A model generated the notes under the pieces. That model worked only from the letters and a program-made list of their open reading frames with translations. It was not told the origin of the DNA and ran no database searches. This document shows, piece after piece, positions 1 through 8,319 of a stretch of DNA of 64,000 bases. This DNA is from Ilumatobacter sp. Its GTDB lineage: Bacteria; Actinomycetota; Acidimicrobiia; Acidimicrobiales; Ilumatobacteraceae. How positions within the stretch are numbered: the first letter of the stretch is position 1; the number at the start of each line of letters is the position of its first letter. A program made the translations under genes and the position numbers. The stretch is from the NCBI GenBank assembly GCA_007693335.1, contig REDU01000072.1, positions 1 through 64,000 of the forward strand, given 5' to 3'.

Positions 1-443
1 CCGACTTCGAGCGGCTGGCGCGAACGGTCGATGCCGAGGAGTGGATCGACGATCCACGTTTCGCCACCCGCGCCGGATGGCGCGAGCACATCGACGTGAT
101 TCGCGACCGAATCGCGAGCTGGGCAGTCGATCTCGACAACGTGACGGCGTGCCATCGGCTCGCCGCCGGAGGTATCGCTGCGGGGCCATGCCTCAGTGCC
201 GATCAGGTGATCGCCGACGAGCACCTGGCACGGCGCAACATGATCGTCGAGATGCCGCGAGTCGACGGGGTGGCCGATCCGGTCGTCATCCCCGGCAATC
301 CCGTCAAGATGAGTGGGGTCAGCGAGGGCCCCGAGCAGCGCGTGCCGTGGCTCGGCGAGCACACCGACCGGCTCCTGGCCGACGAGCTCGGGCTCGACGG
401 CGACCGGCTGGCCGCCCTGCGCGCCGCCGGTGTGATCGCCTGA
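1..443 (+). CDS. CaiB/BaiF family CoA transferase, 5'-truncated by window edge
   Basis: The frame is open from the left edge, so the N-terminal half lies outside the window. About 147 residues remain before the TGA at 441-443. Visible landmarks are the helical segment with 'EEWIDDPRF' and 'WREHIDV', then 'GIAAGPCLSADQV', then the C-terminal 'LGEHTDRLL' typical of family III (CaiB/BaiF) CoA transferases. Members of this family move CoA between carboxylic acids in the cytosol. The catalytic Asp lies in the missing N-terminal part and cannot be checked. The gene converges on the solute-binding protein gene at 542, separated by a short hairpin. Family assignment is firm; the acyl substrate is unknown. 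Confidence 0.85.
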   Translation, partial: DFERLARTVDAEEWIDDPRFATRAGWREHIDVIRDRIASWAVDLDNVTACHRLAAGGIAAGPCLSADQVIADEHLARRNMIVEMPRVDGVADPVVIPGNPVKMSGVSEGPEQRVPWLGEHTDRLLADELGLDGDRLAALRAAGVIA

Positions 444-475
444 CGCGCTGCCACCACGGGAAACGAGCGGCCGCA

Positions 476-497
476 CCGGATCATCCACTCGATCCGG
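476..497. terminator. Hairpin between convergent genes, possible bidirectional terminator
   Basis: CCGGATC (476-482) pairs with GATCCGG (491-497) across an 8-base loop. It lies between the end of the CoA transferase and the end of the solute-binding protein gene, which converge. There is no T-run, so termination is inferred from position only. Confidence 0.35.
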
Positions 498-541
498 CAC
501 GACCGCCCGCTGCAGGGATCAGTCGGTCACCACGGCGCCCG

Positions 542-1816
542 TCAGAGCGCGCCGACGGCCTCCAGGTAGAAGCTCCGGTCGACGATGAGGTCCTCGTCGA
601 CGGGAGTGTCGAACTCGGTGATGGTGCCGCTGTCGATGAAGAGCTCCTGCACCCGGGTGGTGGTGCCCTCGCGGATCTCCCAGTCCATGACCAGCGATGG
701 GACCTGGCGGAGGTCGTCCACCTCACGACCGATCTCCTCGGCGATGAGATCCATCACCTCGTCGTCGGAGTGATAGTCGCCCTGGAAGAAGGTGTTGACC
801 GTGCGGATGAAGGCCCGTGCGAACGCCACGCCCAACTCGCGGTCCTCGAGCATCCGGGAGCCGTACGAGTACTGCCCGAGCGGTTCGCCCGGCGTCTGTG
901 ACGCAGCGAGGAAGTAGTCGGGATCGTCGGCGATGTCGAGCCAGAACGGATCGAGGAGCACGGCGCACTGGACGCCGTCGTTCACGAGCGCCGTGAGCGC
1001 GTCGACGTTGGGGATCGCCTCGATCACCGTCTGGGAGATGTCGAGGTCCTGACCCGTGCGACGCTCGATCTCGGCGATGCTGTAATACACCGAGACGGAC
1101 CCGCGACCCACCGACGACGACCAGGTCACATCCGCGGTCTCGAGGAGATCGGGATCTTCCGGGTTGCTGAACGCGTCGCGACGGCACCACAGGCCGGTCT
1201 GGGCCTCGTCGTAGTTGCCGGCATCAGGTGGGAAGTAGTTCCCGAGCGTGGCCCTCACGTCCAAGCCGAGGTTCCCGGCGTTGAAGAGGGCGATCTCGAT
1301 CCCACCCACGGCCACGTCGACGTTGCCGCTGGCCATCTGGGGCACGGAGTCGGAGTAGGGGATGTTCACGAACTCGATCTCGATGTTCTCCTTCTCGAAC
1401 TCGCCCTGCGAGATCGCCAGCAGCAACGGCGAGTTGAACTCGAGGCGGAACGCCGACGACACGACGACCGTACGACGCTCGTCGAGCGGCTGCGGGAGCG
1501 GATAGCCCGGGTCGCAGCGGGCGACCTCACGCTCGGGCGAGATGATCGCCGGGTCGGTCACCGAGCGCTCGGAACAGCCCTCGACGAAGCCGACGGCCTC
1601 GCCCGGATCGTCGGCTGGATCGTCCGTGTCGGCCGGATCGTCCGTGTCGGCTGGATCGTCCGTGTCGGCTGGATCGTCCGTGTCGGCTGGTGCGTCCGTG
1701 GCGGGCGGTGCCGTCGTCGCCGGCGTGGCGTCGTCGTCACCGCCACACGCAGCGGCCATCAGCGTGAACGCCGTGGCGAGCGCCACGAGTCGTGGGATCC
1801 GGGAACGCGTTGACAT
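542..1816 (-). CDS. ABC importer solute-binding lipoprotein, NMT1/SsuA-like
   Basis: This 424-residue protein starts at ATG 1814-1816, chosen because a basic n-region and a lipobox ending in Cys24 (LMAAAC) follow it and AGGGGGT sits upstream. Longer in-frame extensions run into the permease gene. After the lipid-anchored Cys comes an acidic linker with tandem ADTDDP units encoded by an 18-bp DNA repeat (1611-1700), then a periplasmic-binding fold of the NMT1/THI5/SsuA type ('FRLEFNSPLLLAISQGEFEK', 'GNVDVAVGGIEIALFNAG'). Such proteins capture small molecules (sulfonates, nitrate, pyrimidine precursors, aromatics) outside the membrane. It is the last gene of a three-gene importer operon with the permease and ATPase upstream. 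The ligand cannot be predicted. Confidence 0.9.
   Translation of the reverse strand: MSTRSRIPRLVALATAFTLMAAACGGDDDATPATTAPPATDAPADTDDPADTDDPADTDDPADTDDPADDPGEAVGFVEGCSERSVTDPAIISPEREVARCDPGYPLPQPLDERRTVVVSSAFRLEFNSPLLLAISQGEFEKENIEIEFVNIPYSDSVPQMASGNVDVAVGGIEIALFNAGNLGLDVRATLGNYFPPDAGNYDEAQTGLWCRRDAFSNPEDPDLLETADVTWSSSVGRGSVSVYYSIAEIERRTGQDLDISQTVIEAIPNVDALTALVNDGVQCAVLLDPFWLDIADDPDYFLAASQTPGEPLGQYSYGSRMLEDRELGVAFARAFIRTVNTFFQGDYHSDDEVMDLIAEEIGREVDDLRQVPSLVMDWEIREGTTTRVQELFIDSGTITEFDTPVDEDLIVDRSFYLEAVGAL
1611..1700. repeat. Five tandem 18-bp units encoding an acidic ADTDDP linker
   Basis: Five consecutive 18-bp copies (units starting at 1611, 1629, 1647, 1665 and 1683) differ by only one or two bases. 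On the minus strand they encode the flexible Asp-rich spacer after the lipobox of the solute-binding protein. Such in-frame repeats can change copy number by slippage without breaking the gene. Confidence 0.9.
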
Positions 1817-1916
1817 GTTGGGGTACCCCCTGTGTGGTGCCGAGCTCAGTGCTCGGCGGTTGGTTGTGTGCTGGGTGTTCGATGGTTGGTGTTGATCTGG
1901 TGGGACGGGATGGCGC

Positions 1917-2789
1917 TCAGAGCACGGTTCGATCGTTCGACGACCAGGGCGTGAGGAGACGGCCGACGACCTTGATGACCGTGACGAACACGACACCGAG
2001 CGTGGCCGCCACCAGCAGACCGACGTAGGCCTGCAGCGGATCGAGCACGGTCCGTGCGTTGTTGATCCGATAGCCGATCCCGCGGAGTCCCGGTGAGTAG
2101 ACGAACTCCACGCCGATGAGGGTGAGCACGGCCACACCTGCGCTCACCCTGAGCCCGAGGAAGATCTGGGGAAGGGCGGACGGGAAGATCACGTGTCGGA
2201 AGAGCTGGAACCTCGACGACTCGAACGAGCGGGCTGCCTCTTGCAGCTGGTCGGGCACCGTCATCACGGCCACCATCGACTGCATCCACACGAAGAAGAA
2301 CACGGTGACGCCGATGACGGCGATCAGCGGCTTGTCGTCGAATCCCAACACGATGAGGAAGATCCCGATCAGCGCCAGCTTGGGCACCGTGTAGAGCGCG
2401 TTCAACGTCGGCTCGAGGGTCACCCGGAGCGTTCGGAACATGCCCATCGTGACCCCGAAGAAGAGCCCGAACAGGACGCCCCAGCCGTAGCCCCACAGCA
2501 TTCGCTGGACGCTGATCCCGATGTCGACCCACCAGTTCCCCTTGGGGTTGTCCTGGAACGTCCGCCGGATCTCGCCCACGATGTCGGTGGGCGCGGGGTA
2601 GAAGCGGCGGTCGATCCATCCCGAGGTCGCGGCGATCTGCCACAGGGTCAGCATCACGACGGGGAAGCCGACTGCCAGCACGACGTCGCTGATGCGCCGC
2701 CGGCGGAGGAACCGGGCCGGGTCACGGTCGGCTGCAGAGGGGGTCCGACGTTCCGTACGAACCGCAGAGTCCTGATCGGTGATGCTCAT
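1917..2789 (-). CDS. ABC importer permease, SsuC/TauC-like
   Basis: This 290-residue integral membrane protein has a cytoplasmic N-terminus rich in charged residues (to about residue 35) followed by about six hydrophobic segments. The permease EAA-type loop is visible as 'EAARSFESSRFQLFRHVIFPSALPQIF' split around the conserved Gly-type turn. This arrangement is typical of BPD_transp_1 permeases that pair with SsuA/TauA-like binding proteins. Its ATG overlaps the stop of the upstream ATPase gene by four bases (2786-2789), so translation is probably coupled. The binding-protein gene follows 100 bases downstream. Confidence 0.9.
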   Translation of the reverse strand: MSITDQDSAVRTERRTPSAADRDPARFLRRRRISDVVLAVGFPVVMLTLWQIAATSGWIDRRFYPAPTDIVGEIRRTFQDNPKGNWWVDIGISVQRMLWGYGWGVLFGLFFGVTMGMFRTLRVTLEPTLNALYTVPKLALIGIFLIVLGFDDKPLIAVIGVTVFFFVWMQSMVAVMTVPDQLQEAARSFESSRFQLFRHVIFPSALPQIFLGLRVSAGVAVLTLIGVEFVYSPGLRGIGYRINNARTVLDPLQAYVGLLVAATLGVVFVTVIKVVGRLLTPWSSNDRTVL

Positions 2790-3595
2790 ACCGTTCCCGC
2801 GCTCTCGTCGTCGACCTCGACGCGCAGGAGCTCCCAGAGTTCAGAGGTGAGCTCGGTGAACTCGTGGGAGGTTCGGATCGTGTTGCTACGGGGCCGCTCG
2901 AAGGGGACCCGGATGTCGGCGATGATGCGACCCGGCCGCGACGACATCACCAGTACCCGGTCTCCGAGGAGGATCGCCTCGTCGAGGCTGTGGGTGATGA
3001 AGAGCACGGTGCGCCGATCCGCCTGCCACAGTTCGAGCAATTCCTCCTGCAGGATCTGGCGCATCTGGGCGTCGAGCGCGGCGAACGGCTCGTCCATCAG
3101 GAGGATCTCGGGCTCGACCGCCAAGGCCCGCGCGATCGCGACGCGTTGTTTCATCCCACCCGACAAGGTGTCGGGCCACGACTTGGCGCGCTCGGCCAGG
3201 CCGAGCTTGCCGAGGTACTCCATCGCCCGACGGTTGCCCTCCTTCTTGCTCACACCGGCGACGTCGAGGCCGTAGCGGGCGTTGTCGATCACCCGCTTCC
3301 ACGGGAAGATCGAGTACTCCTGGAAGACCATCGAGGTCGACTGCCCCGACCGGTGTGTCGTGAACTCGATGGTGCCGTCGCTCGGACCGATGAGACCGGC
3401 CACCATGCGCAAGAACGTGGACTTACCGCAGCCCGACGGACCCACGATGCACACGAACTCACCGTCGGAGATCGCCAGGTCGACGGGGCCGAGGGCGTGG
3501 ACGCGCTCGCCGGTGCCACCGAACACCCGGTGGACCCCGGTCGCCACGATCTTGTCCGTCTCCGTGGCGGAGCGTTCAGTATCGACTGATTGCAT
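2786..3595 (-). CDS. ABC importer ATPase, SsuB/TauB-like
   Basis: This 269-residue nucleotide-binding subunit energises the importer formed with the two genes that follow. Walker A is GPSGCGKST (about 52-60), the Q-loop is in 'VFQEYSIFPWKR', the signature is LSGGMKQ (about 144-150), Walker B is ILLMDEP (about 164-170), and the switch His lies in 'FITHSLDEA'. 'FPWKRVIDN' is characteristic of the nitrate/sulfonate/taurine ATPase group. The ATG at 3593-3595 has a strong purine-rich Shine-Dalgarno (AAGGGGGGG) just upstream. It heads a minus-strand operon divergent from the acyl-CoA ligase at 3686. Confidence 0.93.
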   Translation of the reverse strand: MQSVDTERSATETDKIVATGVHRVFGGTGERVHALGPVDLAISDGEFVCIVGPSGCGKSTFLRMVAGLIGPSDGTIEFTTHRSGQSTSMVFQEYSIFPWKRVIDNARYGLDVAGVSKKEGNRRAMEYLGKLGLAERAKSWPDTLSGGMKQRVAIARALAVEPEILLMDEPFAALDAQMRQILQEELLELWQADRRTVLFITHSLDEAILLGDRVLVMSSRPGRIIADIRVPFERPRSNTIRTSHEFTELTSELWELLRVEVDDESAGTV

Positions 3596-3650
3596 CCACC
3601 CCCCCTTCGTCGAGATCCCATCCGCTCGTGGCGGTCACAGCCTAGGTACA

Positions 3651-3678
3651 TTGACTGTAATCATTCAAGTGATACCGT
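3651..3678 (+). promoter_or_regulatory. Candidate promoter of the ligase/OppDF operon
   Basis: TTGACT (3651-3656) and TACCGT (3673-3678) are separated by 16 bases, and the -10 hexamer ends 7 bases before the ATG at 3686, which would give a leaderless or near-leaderless transcript. The -35 also forms the left arm of an imperfect TTGA...TCAA dyad (3651-3668) that could be an operator. This is a pattern match only. The TCTGAC palindrome found at other promoters in the window is absent here. Confidence 0.45.
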
Positions 3679-3685
3679 CTCGGGG

Positions 3686-5362
3686 ATGGTCCAGGGTGAC
3701 TCGATCTCGGATGCGTCGTTCCGCGCCGTGGTCGATCCCGACGAAGCAGCCGCCTATCGCGAGGCGAAATGGTGGGGCGACCTGGCGCTGGTCGACCACG
3801 TGCGGCGACATGCTCGCGAACGACCCACCGACCTCGCATACGTCGCCGACGACGGGTCGCTGACATGGCGACAGTTCGACGAGGCCAGCGACCGCCTGGC
3901 ACGGATCCTGTGTGCCGAGGGGCTCGTGCCCGGCGAGCGCGTCGCCGTGATGCTCCCTGACGGCGCCACCGTGCACGTGACGTTCATCGCACTCGAGAAG
4001 GCCGGCCTCGTCGTGGTGGGCATCGGGGCCAGGGCCGGCACGCGAGAGATCGCGCATCTGCTCGCCACCACCGGGGCGACCACCCTGTTGACCGCCCCGG
4101 CACATCGTGGCAGAACCGCTCGACACCTCGTGGACGAACTGGCCGAGTTCGACGCCCGGCTCGACCACCTCGTGGAGGTGCCGTGCCTCGAGGCCGACGT
4201 CGTCGCCCCGATCGTGGTCGACGGCACTCCGGTCGACCACGGGCCGGCAGTCGATCTCGACGAACGCCGGATCCGTCCCGACGATCTCTTCATGATCAAC
4301 TCGACGTCGGGCACCACCGGGATGCCCAAGTGCGTGCTGCACACGCAGAACCGCTGGATCTACTTCCACCAGCTCGCAGCCCGCAACGGGGAGCTGACCG
4401 GCGACGACGTGTTCATGTCAGCGGTTCCGGCGCCGTTCGGATTCGGTCTGTGGACGTCCCACTTCAGCCCGATCATCCTCGGCTGCCCCACGGTCGTGAA
4501 CGAGCGATTCCGTTCGACCAGCGCCATTCACGCCATCGAGCAGTACCGCGTCACCGTGCTGGGGTGCGTGAGCACCCAGTTCCTGATGCTCCTCAACGAC
4601 TCGTCGCTCGACCGCCACGACCTGTCGTCACTCCGGGTGATGTTCACCGGCGGCGAAGCCGTGCCGACGCACCGGGCGATGGAGTTCGAGGCTCGAACCG
4701 GCTGCACCGTGCTGCAGTTCTACGGGTCGAACGAGACCGGACTGCTCTCGGGAACCACCACCACCGACCCGGCCTGGGTCCGGTTCGAGACGGCCGGGCG
4801 GATCGTCGACGACATGCAGGTCCGCCTGTACGACGACAACGGGCTCGTCGAGGTCACGGGCGAGGGGCGCCCCGCATGCAAGGGGCCGGCCACCTGCCAG
4901 GGCTACCTCGAACAGGAGGCGAACGCCAGCCTGTACACGCCCGACGGCTGGATGCTGATGGGCGACCTCTGCTCGATCGACGCCGACGGATACCTGCGAG
5001 TGACGGGCCGCACCTCCGACATCATCATCCGGGGTGGCAAGAACATCAGCGCCGGCCAGGTCGAAGACGAGGTCGGCACCCATCCGGCGGTCGCGATCGC
5101 CGGCGCAGTGGCCATCCCCGACGAGGTGTTCGGCGAGCGTGTGTGTGTGTTCGTCGAGTTGCACGACGGAGCCGACCCGATCACGCTCGACGATCTCCGC
5201 GATCACCTGATCGAGCGCAAGACCTCGAAGGAACTGATCCCCGAGGCGCTCGTGGTCCTCGATCAACTGCCGCGGTCGAGCGGCGCCAAGATCGCCAAGA
5301 GCGACTTGGCGGCCCTCGCCCGCGAACAGGCCGGAACCGCCGCTCCGGACGCGAAGATGTGA
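3686..5362 (+). CDS. AMP-dependent acyl-CoA synthetase/ligase
   Basis: This 558-residue adenylate-forming enzyme would activate a carboxylic acid with ATP and CoA in the cytosol. Visible signatures are the P-loop 'NSTSGTTGMPKC', the adenine-binding 'YGSNETG', the hinge 'TGRTSDIIIRGGKNIS' and a C-terminal 'SGAKIAKSDL' carrying the catalytic Lys. I start at ATG 3686 because it follows a good promoter match and precedes the family's first conserved block. An upstream in-frame ATG would run through that promoter. The ABC ATPase gene follows after 2 bases, so acid uptake and activation may be co-expressed. It resembles cyclohexanecarboxylate/medium-chain ligases more than the other three ligases here. 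The substrate is unknown. Confidence 0.9.
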   Translation: MVQGDSISDASFRAVVDPDEAAAYREAKWWGDLALVDHVRRHARERPTDLAYVADDGSLTWRQFDEASDRLARILCAEGLVPGERVAVMLPDGATVHVTFIALEKAGLVVVGIGARAGTREIAHLLATTGATTLLTAPAHRGRTARHLVDELAEFDARLDHLVEVPCLEADVVAPIVVDGTPVDHGPAVDLDERRIRPDDLFMINSTSGTTGMPKCVLHTQNRWIYFHQLAARNGELTGDDVFMSAVPAPFGFGLWTSHFSPIILGCPTVVNERFRSTSAIHAIEQYRVTVLGCVSTQFLMLLNDSSLDRHDLSSLRVMFTGGEAVPTHRAMEFEARTGCTVLQFYGSNETGLLSGTTTTDPAWVRFETAGRIVDDMQVRLYDDNGLVEVTGEGRPACKGPATCQGYLEQEANASLYTPDGWMLMGDLCSIDADGYLRVTGRTSDIIIRGGKNISAGQVEDEVGTHPAVAIAGAVAIPDEVFGERVCVFVELHDGADPITLDDLRDHLIERKTSKELIPEALVVLDQLPRSSGAKIAKSDLAALAREQAGTAAPDAKM

Positions 5363-5364
5363 CG

Positions 5365-6420
5365 ATGAAGCCGTTGCTCGACGTTCGCGACATCCGGACG
5401 ACCTTCCAGACCAACGACGGTGCCATCCGAGCGGTCGATGGCGTGTCGTTCACGCTCGAGGCGGGCAGGACGATCGGCATCGTCGGCGAATCCGGGTCGG
5501 GCAAGTCGGTGCTCGTGCGCTCGATCATGGGTCTGCTCGGTCCCTCGGCAACGGTCGAGGGCGAGGTGCTGATGGATGGGCGCGACATCCGGCAACTGTC
5601 GCGCCTCGAGGCGAGGCATTTCTGGGGACCCGAGATCGCGATGGTGTTCCAGGATCCGATGACGTCGTTGAACCCGGTCAAGAAGATCGGCACGGCGATC
5701 ACCGAGTCCATGCGGTTCCACCTCCGACTCGGCGGGGCCGAGGCCCGGCGGCGGGCGATCGAGCTGCTCGAACAGGTTGGCATCCCCGCGCCGGCCAGAC
5801 GGCTCGACGACTATCCCCACCAACTCTCCGGTGGCATGCGCCAGCGCGTCACCATCGCCATGGCGCTCGCATGCAGCCCGAAGCTGCTGATCGCCGATGA
5901 ACCGACCACCGCGCTCGACGTCACCGTGCAGAAGCAGATCCTCGACCTGCTGCACGACCTGCAGCGTGAGTTCCGGATGGGCATGATCCTCATCACCCAC
6001 GATCTGGGTGTGGTCTCGGGCCGCACCGACGAGGTGATGGTGATGTACGCAGGTCAGGCGGTCGAGCGGGCGCCCACCAGCACGTTGTTCGAATCGGTGC
6101 GACACCAGTACACGGCCGCCCTGCTCCGCTCGATCCCCCGCATCGACGACCCCAGTCACACCCGGCTCGACGCGATCGTCGGTCGTCCGCCCGACCTCCG
6201 CACCCTCGAGTCGGGCTGCCGGTTCGCTCCCCGGTGCGCCGCGGCCCAGCACCGCTGTCTCACCGACGAACCCGAGTTCGTCCCCCACGACGTTCCCGAG
6301 CATCAGGTGAGGTGTTTCTTCCCGGTGGGCACACCCGAGGGCCATCGCGCCCTGTCCGACAACCAGGCGGCCGGCCACGCGGCTGGTGGCGCGCCCCCCA
6401 GCATCGCCGTCGCCGGCTGA
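5365..6420 (+). CDS. Oligopeptide/dipeptide-type ABC transporter ATPase (OppD-like)
   Basis: This 351-residue ATPase has Walker A GESGSGKS (about 41-48), signature LSGGMRQ (about 154-160) and Walker B LLIADEP (about 174-180). The C-terminal extension with paired cysteines ('[14 protein letters not shown]') marks the oligopeptide/dipeptide/nickel group, where it binds an iron-sulfur cluster or stabilises the dimer. The ATG at 5365 lies 2 bases after the ligase stop. It pairs with the OppF-like gene at 6462. No matching permeases are adjacent; the likely partners are the binding protein and permeases at 13194-17171. Confidence 0.9.
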   Translation: MKPLLDVRDIRTTFQTNDGAIRAVDGVSFTLEAGRTIGIVGESGSGKSVLVRSIMGLLGPSATVEGEVLMDGRDIRQLSRLEARHFWGPEIAMVFQDPMTSLNPVKKIGTAITESMRFHLRLGGAEARRRAIELLEQVGIPAPARRLDDYPHQLSGGMRQRVTIAMALACSPKLLIADEPTTALDVTVQKQILDLLHDLQREFRMGMILITHDLGVVSGRTDEVMVMYAGQAVERAPTSTLFESVRHQYTAALLRSIPRIDDPSHTRLDAIVGRPPDLRTLESGCRFAPRCAAAQHRCLTDEPEFVPHDVPEHQVRCFFPVGTPEGHRALSDNQAAGHAAGGAPPSIAVAG

Positions 6421-6461
6421 GCCGCGACCGCTCGCCACCACACGAGAGGAAACGAGACGAC

Positions 6462-7466
6462 ATGGCAGGGACCGGCACAGCGCATCTTCGAGACATCGAC
6501 GACCTCGTCCTGCGCGTCGACGACCTCGTCGTCGAGTTCGCGACCCCCGACCGCCAGGTGGTCCAGGCGGTGTCCGGCGTCAGCTTCGACATTCGCGAGG
6601 GTGAGACCCTCGGCATCGTGGGCGAGTCTGGCTGCGGCAAGTCGACCGTCGGTCGAGCGGTGGTACGGCTGATCCAGCCCACCTCGGGCACCGTGGTGCT
6701 CGATGGTGTGGATCTGGGTCGACTGTCGAGCGAGAAGCTCCGTCGCGCCCGAACGCAGATGCAGATGATCTTCCAGGATCCCATCTCGTCGCTCAACCCG
6801 CGACGCAAGGTGCGAGACATCGTCGCTGAAGGGATCTCCATCTGGGGCGCGGGACCTGATGACGGAACCGATCCCGAAGCACGCCTCGACGAACTGATCG
6901 CGGCTGTCGGTCTCGACCCCGAGGCCACGAGGCATCGACGACCGCACCAGTTCTCGGGTGGCCAGTGCCAGCGTGTGTGCATTGCCCGTGCCCTCGCCCT
7001 CCGACCCAAACTGCTGATCTGCGACGAGCCGGTGTCGGCGCTCGACGTCTCGGTGCAAGCGCAGATCCTCAACCTGCTCGCCGATCTCAAGCAGGCGTAC
7101 CGGCTCACGATGCTCTTCATCGCCCACGATCTCGCCGTCGTGAAGAACATCAGCGATCGGGTGCTCGTGATGTACCTGGGCAAGATCTGCGAAGTCGCCG
7201 GAGCCGACGACCTGTACGCCCTGCCCGCCCATCCCTACACTCGTGTCCTTCTCGCGTCGATTCCCACCCCGGGCGCCCAGAGCCCCGTCGACGACGTGCA
7301 GATCCGTGGCGAGCTCCCGAGCCCGCTCGACCCGCCGAGCGGGTGTCGATTTCGCACCCGGTGTCCGAACGCGACCGGGGTGTGCGCCGAGGTCGAGCCG
7401 CAACTCGTCGAAATCCGGCCCGGCCACGTGGTGGCCTGTCACCACCCCGTCCTCGAGCCGGCCTGA
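6462..7466 (+). CDS. Oligopeptide/dipeptide-type ABC transporter ATPase (OppF-like)
   Basis: This 334-residue ATPase has Walker A GESGCGKST (about 54-62), signature FSGGQCQ (about 164-170) and Walker B LLICDEP (about 184-190). A C-terminal cysteine-bearing tail ('GCRFRTRCPNATGVC') is typical of OppF/DppF. The start at ATG 6462 has a clear GAGAGGAAACGAG ribosome-binding region. Longer in-frame extensions into the preceding gene are not credible. It would form the nucleotide-binding heterodimer with the product of 5365. The gene ends 18 bases from the convergent SDR gene. Confidence 0.9.
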   Translation: MAGTGTAHLRDIDDLVLRVDDLVVEFATPDRQVVQAVSGVSFDIREGETLGIVGESGCGKSTVGRAVVRLIQPTSGTVVLDGVDLGRLSSEKLRRARTQMQMIFQDPISSLNPRRKVRDIVAEGISIWGAGPDDGTDPEARLDELIAAVGLDPEATRHRRPHQFSGGQCQRVCIARALALRPKLLICDEPVSALDVSVQAQILNLLADLKQAYRLTMLFIAHDLAVVKNISDRVLVMYLGKICEVAGADDLYALPAHPYTRVLLASIPTPGAQSPVDDVQIRGELPSPLDPPSGCRFRTRCPNATGVCAEVEPQLVEIRPGHVVACHHPVLEPA

Positions 7467-7484
7467 GACCGAGCTCGCGAAACC

Positions 7485-8249
7485 TCAGGCTCGCTGAGAG
7501 CTGACGCTCAACACCTCTCCCGTGAGGTACGAGCTGTAGTCGGAGGCGAGGAACACCATCGCGTTGGCGATCTCCCAGGGCTCGGCGGCCCGGCCGAAGG
7601 CCTCGCGGTCCGTCAGTTCGGCGAGGAGTTCGTCGCTCGTGACCTTGGCGAGGTTGGCGTGCATCGCCAGCGATGGTGCCACGGCGTTGACCCTGACCCC
7701 GTGCGGCGCAGCCTCGACAGCCACGCACCGCGTGAGCGCCATCACCCCCGCCTTCGCCGCGGCGTAGTGGGCCTGACCCTCCTGGGCGCGCCATCCGAGG
7801 ACCGACGCGTTGTTGACGATGACGCCCGACCCGCGCTCGTACATGTGCGCCAGGACGGCCCGCGTGCACCGGAACGTGCCGGTGAGCGTCACGTCGAGCA
7901 CCACCGACCACTGCTCGTCGGTCATCTCGTGCACCAGCGCGGTGCCGCCGAGACCGGCGTTGTTGATCAGGACGTCGATGCCGCCCAGCTCCTCGGTCGC
8001 GGCCGAGATCAGCGCCTGGACACTCGCCTCGTCGGTGACGTCACACGCGATCCCGCGCACGCCGAGCTCACTCGCGGTCTCCTCGAGCCGACGCTCGTGA
8101 CGATCCGAGATGACCACTCGGGCACCCTCTTCGACGCATCGTCGCGCCGCCGCGGAACCGATCCCGCTCCCAGCCGCAGCAGTGATGACCACGGCGCGGT
8201 CCTTCAACAGTCCATGACCCTCGACGTAGGTGGGGCCGGTGGTTGTCAT
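7485..8249 (-). CDS. Short-chain dehydrogenase/reductase (classical SDR)
   Basis: This 254-residue NAD(P)-dependent oxidoreductase has the Rossmann glycine motif in 'ITAAAGSGIGSAAARR', the 'NNAG' stabilising motif, catalytic Ser in 'NNASVLG' and the catalytic pair in YAAAK. Length and motifs are standard for classical SDRs that oxidise hydroxyacyl-CoA or reduce ketones. The ATG at 8247-8249 is preferred over an upstream in-frame ATG because it directly precedes the first beta strand. It is the third gene of a minus-strand set (SDR at 9558, acyl-CoA dehydrogenase at 8320, this gene), separated from the second by 70 bases. Confidence 0.88.
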   Translation of the reverse strand: MTTTGPTYVEGHGLLKDRAVVITAAAGSGIGSAAARRCVEEGARVVISDRHERRLEETASELGVRGIACDVTDEASVQALISAATEELGGIDVLINNAGLGGTALVHEMTDEQWSVVLDVTLTGTFRCTRAVLAHMYERGSGVIVNNASVLGWRAQEGQAHYAAAKAGVMALTRCVAVEAAPHGVRVNAVAPSLAMHANLAKVTSDELLAELTDREAFGRAAEPWEIANAMVFLASDYSSYLTGEVLSVSSQRA

Positions 8250-8319
8250 GTGCACTCCGTTCAGATGATCAGCAGGTTCACGGCGGGCAGAGGGGTCGTG
8301 ATGGTGCAGCGGTCGCGCG

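Noticed and set aside
1542-1895. Plus-strand frame made of GSSVSA repeats opposite the solute-binding lipoprotein
   Set aside because: It is the complement of the 18-bp repeat in the binding-protein linker; codon pattern and a lipobox support only the minus-strand gene.
3651-3668. TTGA...TCAA dyad as a tenth member of the palindrome family
   Set aside because: The arms do not match TCTGAC/GTCAGA; it is better explained as a -35 element with incidental symmetry.
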